Positions 5,741-12,394 of a stretch of 14,334 nucleotides of DNA are shown in pieces (position 1 is the first letter of the stretch; each line of letters begins with the position of its first letter). Under the pieces are notes generated by a model, which had not been told where the DNA came from, did no database searches, and saw nothing but the letters and a program-made list of their open reading frames with translations. The DNA is from an uncultured Eubacteriales bacterium. GTDB lineage: Bacteria; Bacillota; Clostridia; Lachnospirales; Anaerotignaceae. Made by a program: the position numbers and the translations under genes. The stretch spans positions 1 through 14,334 of the forward strand of contig CAKQPE010000045.1 in the NCBI GenBank assembly GCA_934256695.1, read 5' to 3'.

Positions 5741-5836
5741 CCCCTCATCCGTCACAACTTACGCTGTGCCACCTTCTCCACCAAGGAGAAGGCATTAAAA
5801 CCCTCCCTGCCACCTTTCCTTTCATGGACGGCTTAT
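5741..5836 (-). repeat. R2 repeat, copy 2 (shorter, inverted)
   Basis: On the minus strand it reads GCCGTCCATGAAAGGAAAGGTGGCA, then GGGAGGGTTTTAATGCC, then a CTTCTCC/GGAGAAG hairpin, AGGTGGC, an ACAGCGTAAGTTGT hairpin and GACGGATGAGG. It aligns along its length with copy 1 at 3788-3894, except that the small AAACCGTAGGTTT hairpin and adjoining GACGG of the first subunit are missing, a clean loss of about 17 bases. Similarity to copy 1 stops after GATGAGG, which marks one end of the element. Confidence 0.8.
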
Positions 5837-5859
5837 TAATGCAAACTTATATTAATCTC

Positions 5860-5950
5860 AAAATACCGTGACTTGTCACGGTATTTTATTAAAAGTTTTA
5901 CTCGATTTTTTTCAAAAAATCGTGGGGTATTGGGGCAACGCCCCAAGGTC
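5860..5950 (-). repeat. R1 repeat, copy 3, in the glgA-pepF divergent region
   Basis: Same three-hairpin layout, on the minus strand: TTGGGGC/GCCCCAA (5930-5946), CGATTTTTT/AAAAAATCG (5903-5922), spacer GAGTAAAACTTTTAAT, then AAAATACCGTGAC/GTCACGGTATTTT (5860-5887). With R2 copy 2 after a gap of about 24 bp it forms the second composite R1-R2 copy. Unlike copies 1 and 2 it does not follow a gene's stop codon. It lies upstream of pepF, antisense to it. Confidence 0.85.
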
Positions 5951-5995
5951 TTAGATAAATTTATATACTTATTTTGTTTATTTTATTCATTTTTA

Positions 5996-6004
5996 TGTTA
6001 TACT
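5996..6004 (+). promoter_or_regulatory. Candidate extended -10 promoter for pepF
   Basis: TGTTATACT gives an extended -10 (TG at 5996-5997, hexamer TATACT 5999-6004), about 42 bases before the expected ribosome site. The best -35-like hexamer, TTGTTT (5974-5979), is 19 bases away, so recognition would rely on the extended -10. It is downstream of the R1 repeat. Confidence 0.45.
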
Positions 6005-6052
6005 TATTAATATTCTTAAAACAATTCAAAAAATAATCAAGGAGTGAAATTA

Positions 6053-7852
6053 ATGCCTGATAACAAAATACCCGAAAGAAATGAAATAGACAATAAATAT
6101 AAATGGCATCTTGATGACCTCTACCCTTCTTTTGACGCATGGGAAAAATCATATGCCGAAGTAAGCGAAAAATCCGATAAGTTTGCTGAATTTGAAGGAA
6201 AAATAGGCGAAAATGCCGATAACCTCTTAAACTTCCTTAAATTTAACGATGAAATATCAATGGAGGCAGAAAGACTTTATGTTTACGCCAACATGAAATT
6301 CCATGAGGACAGCAGAGTTTCCAAAAGTCAGGAGCTTTCCAACAAAGCCGAAATGCTTATGGTTAAACTTATGAACGATTCCGCTTTTTCCACACCTGAA
6401 ATTACAGCTATAGGCAGTGAAAAATTAAACTCTTTTATATCATCATGCCCTGAACTTAAAATTTACGAACATTCTCTTGATACAATAATAAGACGTGAAA
6501 AACATATACTCTCTCCTGCCGAGGAAGCAATTCTTGCCAAAACAGGTACATTTTCAAATGCGGCAGAAGATATTTTCGCAATGATTAATGACGCCGATAT
6601 GGTTTTCGGCAACGTCAAAGACGAAGAAGGAAACTCAGTCCAGCTTACAAAAGGCAGATACTCAACATTTATGGAAAGCCAAAACAGAGAAGTCAGAAAA
6701 TCTGCTTTCAATACTCTTTACGAAGCATACAAAAAACAGAAAAACACATTGGCAACAACTTATTATTCGAATGTAAAAAAAGATGTTTTTTACTCGGAGG
6801 TAAGAAAATACTCATCTTCTCTTGAGTCAGCCCTTGATGATGACAAAATTCCTACATCTGTTTATGACAATCTTATTTCTGCCGTACACAAGTATCTGCC
6901 ACTTATGCACAGGTACGTAAAAATACGTAAGAAAATACTTGGTCTTGACGAACTTCACCCATATGACCTTTACGCACCACTTGCCGATGATTCCGATATG
7001 AAAATATCCTACGAAAAAGCAAAAGAAACAGTTGTAAAGGCTCTTGCACCTATGGGAGAAGAATATATTTCCGCACTTAAAGAAGGTCTTGAAGGCGGCT
7101 GGATAGATGTATACGAAAACAGCGGCAAACGTGGCGGTGCATACTCATGGGGAACATATTCCTGTCACCCGTACGTACTTTTAAACCATAACGATACACT
7201 CAACTCTATGTTTACACTCTGCCATGAGATGGGTCACGCCCTTCACAGCTATTTTACATGGAAAAAACAGCCTTATATATATTCCGGACACAAAATATTT
7301 GTTGCGGAAGTGGCCTCTACCTGTAACGAAGCCCTTCTTATGGAGTATATGCTTAAAGTAACCGAGGACAAAAACTCAAGAAAATATTTAATCAATTATT
7401 TCCTTGAACAGTTCAAAGGCACTTTCTTCCGTCAGGCTATGTTTGCGGAATTTGAAAAGAAGGCACATGACATGGTAGAAGCCGGACAGCCCCTTACCTG
7501 TGATATGCTCTGTGACGTGTACAGAAAACTCAACAAGCAGTATTTCGGTTCCGAACTTGTTATAGACGAAAATCTCGACCTTGAATGGGCAAGAATACCG
7601 CATTTTTACAGTGCATTTTACGTTTACCAGTATGCAACGGGATATACTGCCGCCATTGCACTTTCAAGAAAAATACTTAACGAAGGCAAACCTGCCGTTG
7701 ACGCATATCTCGATTTTCTTTCAAACGGAAACTCAAAGTATTCCATAGATTTGCTTAAAGGTGCCGGCGTTGACATGACATCATCCGAGCCTTTTGATAA
7801 AGCAATGGGCGTATTTGAGTCCCTTCTTAACATGATGGAAAATGAATTTTAA
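6053..7852 (+). CDS. pepF: Oligoendopeptidase F (M3 family zinc peptidase)
   Basis: 599 residues, the usual PepF size. It hydrolyses short peptides in the cytoplasm. An N-terminal helical half with PepF features (WHLDDLYPSFDAWEK, residues 18-32) leads to the zinc site HEMGH (391-395), preceded by FTLC and followed by EVASTCNEALL, whose Glu419 is the likely third zinc ligand. RIPHFYSAFYVYQYATG near the C-terminus is the usual M3 substrate-side segment. The start is ATG at 6053 with AAGGAG 8 bases upstream; an in-frame GTG at 6044 overlaps that ribosome site and is rejected. No signal peptide. It appears to be a single-gene unit ending in a bidirectional terminator shared with the convergent operon. 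Confidence 0.95.
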   Translation: MPDNKIPERNEIDNKYKWHLDDLYPSFDAWEKSYAEVSEKSDKFAEFEGKIGENADNLLNFLKFNDEISMEAERLYVYANMKFHEDSRVSKSQELSNKAEMLMVKLMNDSAFSTPEITAIGSEKLNSFISSCPELKIYEHSLDTIIRREKHILSPAEEAILAKTGTFSNAAEDIFAMINDADMVFGNVKDEEGNSVQLTKGRYSTFMESQNREVRKSAFNTLYEAYKKQKNTLATTYYSNVKKDVFYSEVRKYSSSLESALDDDKIPTSVYDNLISAVHKYLPLMHRYVKIRKKILGLDELHPYDLYAPLADDSDMKISYEKAKETVVKALAPMGEEYISALKEGLEGGWIDVYENSGKRGGAYSWGTYSCHPYVLLNHNDTLNSMFTLCHEMGHALHSYFTWKKQPYIYSGHKIFVAEVASTCNEALLMEYMLKVTEDKNSRKYLINYFLEQFKGTFFRQAMFAEFEKKAHDMVEAGQPLTCDMLCDVYRKLNKQYFGSELVIDENLDLEWARIPHFYSAFYVYQYATGYTAAIALSRKILNEGKPAVDAYLDFLSNGNSKYSIDLLKGAGVDMTSSEPFDKAMGVFESLLNMMENEF

Positions 7853-7882
7853 AACTATATATTTACTGTTATTGTAAAAACA

Positions 7883-7921
7883 AATAAACCCGTTTCTAAA
7901 TTACTTAAAAACGGGTTTATT
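7883..7921. terminator. Bidirectional terminator between pepF and the transglutaminase operon
   Basis: A perfect 13-bp inverted repeat AATAAACCCGTTT (7883-7895) and AAACGGGTTTATT (7909-7921) with a 13-base loop. It is T-rich on the right for plus-strand and, read in reverse, T-rich for minus-strand transcripts. It lies 30 bp after the pepF stop and 11 bp after the stop of the convergent gene, so it serves both. Confidence 0.85.
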
Positions 7922-7932
7922 ATTAATTTTAA

Positions 7933-10251
7933 TTACTGTGCTTTATATTTTATAATCCAAAAATATCTCTTTTTTATTTTTGATTTAATATCATTTGTTT
8001 CCAATTCATTAAACAGTTTTTCCATAAAACTTTTAATTGTTCTTTCTTCAAATATCTCAAGCTCCGCACCTCCGTATATTACTTTTTCTATTAAAGCACA
8101 TATCCTTCGGTATTCTCCCTTTTCGATATTTGTAAACCTTTCGGATATTAATTCATCGGTTTTGTCCGTTTCCCAGCCGAGACGGGTATATATTTCAAAA
8201 CATTCTAAAACCGTAAATATAATTCTTCCTATTGTCTTAACCTTTTGTGCAGATTCCGCATTATTATACTTTCTCTTTAAAGCCCCTATTCTCAATGCCC
8301 GGATTATTTCCGCAAATATAAACAAAACAGCCATAAGTATAATATATACCGCCATCAAGCCAAGTATTATAACAGAAACATCTTTTATGCCGTTTTTTAT
8401 TTGTTCTGTCTTTTTATTCTCGGTATCGGTTGTATCTGCCGCTCTTTCCGCTCCTTCAAAACTGTTTTTCAAAGCAGCTGTCTTTTTTATTGTATCCGGC
8501 TTGTCTACCATCTGCTGTAAAGTAACATTGTCATAGTAAAATCCCGGAGTTGCATCTACAGGCAGCCACCCGATACCGTCAAAATAAACCTCTGTCCATG
8601 CATGAGCATCTTCTCCCGTAAGGTTTACTTTTCCGCCACTGCTGTTTGAACTAATATCCGATGAATTTATAAAATAACCTTCGGCATATCGTGCCGGAAT
8701 ACCGTATGAACGAAAAGCAGCTGCCGCAGCCGAAGCAAAAAACATTGAGTTTCCTTTATGTTCCTTATCTAAAAACCATATAATAGGTTCTTCTCCCACA
8801 GGCACTGTTTCAGGTACAGATGTATATTCGGCATTTTCTTTAAGCACCTGCCTTATATGATTAATAAGGCTGTAAATACCTTCGTTTTTCGGATTATAAT
8901 CCTTCCAAAAAAGGTTATTTACATATTCGTAAACATCATCATCCAATGATAAATAATTTTTATATACAAAATCACGATATACTTCTTCCGATCTTATATA
9001 CTCTGCCTGTTCATCTGTATTGGGATTATTTACCCACAAATCGGCAACCGTAAGCTCAGACGGACGGCTCGAAGACAGTTCGTTAAAACTGTAATGTTTT
9101 TTGCCAAAAATTCCACCGCTTATTATTCCCTGATCTTTTTTATTCTCCATATGTCCGTTTGTAAATACATTTAAAGACGGTGTAACATATTTGTAGTATC
9201 TGTTTGCATTTTTTACATCAACATCAATATTGTTACTGTTCGGCAAATTTTCTCCATCACAAAGGCTGTAATAATACGATACCTGCGTATTCGGATTAAA
9301 TCCACGGTTACTTAGCCATTTCAGCATACCGAAATAATCTCCGCCGTAATAAGAATCATCAAAACTGCTCCATTTCCCGTTTGTATAAATTCCGCCTATA
9401 AATCCATGCATATAAATATTTTTTTCCTGTTCGGTTTTTACCGTAAGCAAATCTCCATAGCTTTTATTGAGCATATATGCCTTATTTAAATCGCCTTCCG
9501 GAAAAGTTTTTTGGCCATACCTTACTGTTTCGATCTGTTCTGCAATGCTGTTTCTTATTCCGTTAACAAACACCATTTTACCTGATGGTATAAAATAAGT
9601 ACCTGATGCAAATATAACCATTAATACAACAAGCCATTTTGCTTCTTTTATTGTAGTATATACAGAACAACCGAATATATAAACTCCCATAAATGCGGAA
9701 AGTAAACATATTCCGGATACTTTTCCCAATGTTTCAGTAATAAGCTGAATCAAAATCCAAAAGAAGCAAAAAATACCTGTCAGTATAAGCCTTTTTTCAA
9801 AAACAAGAAACCATGATATAAAACTTATTAAAACCGAAACAAGCATTATAAATGCAGTCAAATCACTTTCCGTTGCCCCTGTTTTTAAAATTACAATACC
9901 GCTGTTATGTATATTATCCCAACGCAAAATCAGCATATTTAAAAAAGCCTTAAATCCTTCAAAAAAGCCTCTGCCGCCGGTAAATACAAATAACAGCACA
10001 AACGGCAGAACAAAAAGCAATCTTACATAACTGTATCGTGTTTTTAAAATCTGTACCGACAAAAGTACGGCCATTGTAAATATTACCAATACTATAGTAG
10101 TACCATATCTAAAACTGCCTGTGCATATATTATAAACTGACATAACCGCACCCGAGGCAAGCATAACCGGCAATAAAACAGTGCAGAACATATTATTGTA
10201 TATATTTTTTATATCATATGGCTTAATTTCCTCAACAGCTGATTTATCCAT
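7933..10251 (-). CDS. Membrane transglutaminase-like protein with Ser in place of the catalytic Cys
   Basis: 772 residues. The N-terminus has about seven hydrophobic segments (roughly residues 22-225). A large, probably extracytoplasmic region contains a transglutaminase-like core (about 490-570), then one further membrane segment (about 627-651) and a cytoplasmic DUF4129-like tail. This is the TgpA-like layout. The core reads GNSMFFASAAAAAFR then GIPARYAEGY, with HAWTEVYFDG and GWLPVDATP. His550 and Asp566 of the catalytic triad are present, but the position normally occupied by Cys is Ser502 (codon TCA at 8746-8748). It may be a binding-only or altered enzyme. Start: ATG at 10249-10251 with AATGGAG 6 bases upstream; longer frames from 10284 or 10263 lack a good site. 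It is last in the operon, 26 bp after the DUF58 gene. Confidence 0.85.
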   Translation of the reverse strand: MDKSAVEEIKPYDIKNIYNNMFCTVLLPVMLASGAVMSVYNICTGSFRYGTTIVLVIFTMAVLLSVQILKTRYSYVRLLFVLPFVLLFVFTGGRGFFEGFKAFLNMLILRWDNIHNSGIVILKTGATESDLTAFIMLVSVLISFISWFLVFEKRLILTGIFCFFWILIQLITETLGKVSGICLLSAFMGVYIFGCSVYTTIKEAKWLVVLMVIFASGTYFIPSGKMVFVNGIRNSIAEQIETVRYGQKTFPEGDLNKAYMLNKSYGDLLTVKTEQEKNIYMHGFIGGIYTNGKWSSFDDSYYGGDYFGMLKWLSNRGFNPNTQVSYYYSLCDGENLPNSNNIDVDVKNANRYYKYVTPSLNVFTNGHMENKKDQGIISGGIFGKKHYSFNELSSSRPSELTVADLWVNNPNTDEQAEYIRSEEVYRDFVYKNYLSLDDDVYEYVNNLFWKDYNPKNEGIYSLINHIRQVLKENAEYTSVPETVPVGEEPIIWFLDKEHKGNSMFFASAAAAAFRSYGIPARYAEGYFINSSDISSNSSGGKVNLTGEDAHAWTEVYFDGIGWLPVDATPGFYYDNVTLQQMVDKPDTIKKTAALKNSFEGAERAADTTDTENKKTEQIKNGIKDVSVIILGLMAVYIILMAVLFIFAEIIRALRIGALKRKYNNAESAQKVKTIGRIIFTVLECFEIYTRLGWETDKTDELISERFTNIEKGEYRRICALIEKVIYGGAELEIFEERTIKSFMEKLFNELETNDIKSKIKKRYFWIIKYKAQ

Positions 10252-10277
10252 AGTATTCTCCATTCCGAATTTTACAG

Positions 10278-11450
10278 TCAGCAAATTATATTATATATTC
10301 TGTCACTATTTTGGTTTGAAGGAATTTCCGTTATATTACAGCCGGTACTTAAACTGCTGTGAATAAAATCACCATCATCAACTGCATTTATAACAGAAAT
10401 ACTCACCCTTCCGGCAACAGAATTAATTTCACCGTTATATTTTCCTGCCGAAAGTATAATAAGCCTTGTGAAACAATACTCCATGTGTTCCATAATAAAA
10501 TACTTCAATCCATCACCGCTTTTATAAGGTACAGGCAGCGACAGCCACTGTGCAAGTGATTTCTGAAAATCTTCTTCCGTAATTATTTCATTTACACAAA
10601 GACCTGTAGGCAATACAAAAGCCATACAGAATTTTTCTCCATTTTTTATAAGCTGTTCTCCTAACGAAAAGCAAATAGCCGCCGCCGTATTCAGTTCAGT
10701 CTCCGATACTTCTTTATCTTCGATTTTAAGCCCTATATCCGGCATAATAACCACGTTGTAATCGGACGGATCACTTGCCTGACGAAGCACAAGATTGTTT
10801 GTCTTACAAGAAAGTTTCCAATGAATCGAACGTATGTCGTCTCCCGGAAAATATTCCTTTATATCAAACATCTCACTTGGATCATTGCCTTTTCTTTTTA
10901 GCATAAAAGAATCCGTTTTGTTTGTTCCGAAAGTAATATCAGACATCTCAACATTTAAATTCATCTGTCTCGGATAAACTATTGTACATACTTGTCCGAA
11001 AGGTTTAATTTTTTCACCGAAAATATTGAATATATCAAATATTTTTATATTCTTGCATATAAAGTTTACTTCTCCGCATTGTTCTGCTTCAAAATCTATT
11101 TTAAAACTGCTTTCTTTTCCCGAAATATAAAACAGAAATTTTCTGTTTTCGGTTTTATTAAACATTTTGTTGTATATTTCAATTTCTGCCAAAACACTGT
11201 TTGCCGCAAAAAGATTTTTTTCAGAAATCACTTTAAACTCAGCCGTAATATATCTGCCTTCACACGCACCATGTTTAATTTTAAATTCTGTATTTACAGA
11301 TTTTGAATCACCCACAATAAGCAGTTTTACAGCAACAGTCAAAACCGCCTGTGCTGCAAGTACATAAAGCATAAATGGACTGCTGAAGAAAAACATCAAT
11401 ATGGCAATTACAACAGCGAATGCTATATAACTAAGCCTATTCTTCAACAT
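10278..11450 (-). CDS. DUF58 family membrane-anchored protein
   Basis: 390 residues from the chosen start. Two hydrophobic segments near the N-terminus (about residues 6-45) should anchor it. The conserved DUF58 block follows at about 190-225: a Glu/Phe/Pro-Gly-Asp stretch and RSIHWKLSCKTNNLVLRQ. The C-terminal part has a VWA-like look (VVIMPDIGL). DUF58 proteins are encoded next to MoxR ATPases in many bacteria and are thought to work with them; no reaction is known. Start: ATG at 11448-11450 with AGGAG 8 bases upstream. A GTG at 11459 overlaps the ribosome site, which itself overlaps the moxR stop codon, so the two genes are only 11 bp apart and probably coupled. Confidence 0.88.
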   Translation of the reverse strand: MLKNRLSYIAFAVVIAILMFFFSSPFMLYVLAAQAVLTVAVKLLIVGDSKSVNTEFKIKHGACEGRYITAEFKVISEKNLFAANSVLAEIEIYNKMFNKTENRKFLFYISGKESSFKIDFEAEQCGEVNFICKNIKIFDIFNIFGEKIKPFGQVCTIVYPRQMNLNVEMSDITFGTNKTDSFMLKRKGNDPSEMFDIKEYFPGDDIRSIHWKLSCKTNNLVLRQASDPSDYNVVIMPDIGLKIEDKEVSETELNTAAAICFSLGEQLIKNGEKFCMAFVLPTGLCVNEIITEEDFQKSLAQWLSLPVPYKSGDGLKYFIMEHMEYCFTRLIILSAGKYNGEINSVAGRVSISVINAVDDGDFIHSSLSTGCNITEIPSNQNSDRIYNIIC

Positions 11451-11461
11451 ATGTATCACTC

Positions 11462-12394
11462 CTATATTGCCATAGGCTTTATATCAAACATTATAGCTTT
11501 AAGCAGGTCTTTTGCTCCTACTCCTTCAACACGTGCCTGCGGACGAAGTACAAGCCTATGTGTACATACATCAAGGAACACATTTTGAATATCTTCCGGA
11601 ACAACATAATTTCTTTCGTTCATAATGGCACTTGCCTTAGACATTTTCACCAACGCCAAAACACCTCTTGGAGAAATACCAAGCTCTATCATAGGGTGGT
11701 TTCTTGTTGCCTCACAAAGTTCAATGGCATATTTCAAAACATTATCATCCATTCTTACTGATGTAAGATAGTTCTGTATCTCTATAATATTTTGTGCATC
11801 TGTAACGGCATTTATATCCAAAAGCGGATTACTGTAACGCTGTGAATTTATAATCTTAATCTGGTTTTCAAGTGTTGGGTATCCTATGGAAAGACATACC
11901 ATGAAACGATCAAGCTGTGATTCCGGAAGCGGCTGTGTACCTGCCGAGCCAAGCGGATTCTGTGTTGCTATACATATAAAAGGTGCAGGCAGATCGTGAG
12001 TTTTTCCGTCTACTGTTATTTTATGCTCCTCCATTATCTCCAAAAGCGCAGATTGAGTTTTAGGCGAAGTACGGTTTATTTCATCTGCCAGAAGAAACTG
12101 ACAGTCTGCCGCACCATTACGGTATTCAAATCTGTTTGTTTCTCTGTTAAACATTGTAAACCCCGTAATATCCGAAGGCAGTGTATCAGGTGTAAACTGA
12201 ATACGCTTGCTGCTAAACCCAAGTGCTTTTGAAAACGCTACTGCCAGAGTAGTTTTTCCCACCCCTGGACAATCCTCCAGCAGAACGTGTCCTCCCGCAT
12301 ATATTGTCATAAGAACTTTTTCCGTAATTTCTTTTTTGCCCATAAATGCTTTGTTTACTTCCGCTATAATCTGCTTAGACTGCTCAACAATCAT
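11462..12394 (-). CDS. MoxR-family AAA+ ATPase
   Basis: 310 residues, typical of MoxR. Visible are Walker A CPGVGKTT (residues 42-49), the MoxR segment QFTPDTLPSDITGF (66-79), Walker B LLADEINR (101-108), sensor-1 ATQNP (143-147) and the ESQLDRF arginine block (158-164), then a C-terminal lid domain with GISPRG. MoxR ATPases act as chaperone-like motors for metal-protein or membrane-complex maturation and pair with DUF58 partners, as here. The ATG at 12392-12394 is preceded by GGGAGGAG (8-base spacing), and its ATGA overlaps the stop codon of the upstream LRR gene, so translation is likely coupled. Cytoplasmic; no signal peptide. The substrate is unknown. Confidence 0.95.
   Translation of the reverse strand: MIVEQSKQIIAEVNKAFMGKKEITEKVLMTIYAGGHVLLEDCPGVGKTTLAVAFSKALGFSSKRIQFTPDTLPSDITGFTMFNRETNRFEYRNGAADCQFLLADEINRTSPKTQSALLEIMEEHKITVDGKTHDLPAPFICIATQNPLGSAGTQPLPESQLDRFMVCLSIGYPTLENQIKIINSQRYSNPLLDINAVTDAQNIIEIQNYLTSVRMDDNVLKYAIELCEATRNHPMIELGISPRGVLALVKMSKASAIMNERNYVVPEDIQNVFLDVCTHRLVLRPQARVEGVGAKDLLKAIMFDIKPMAI

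Noticed and set aside
8162..8536. Plus-strand 124-codon frame
   Set aside because: Antisense to the C-terminal part of the transglutaminase-like gene, whose motifs are clear; no ribosome site.
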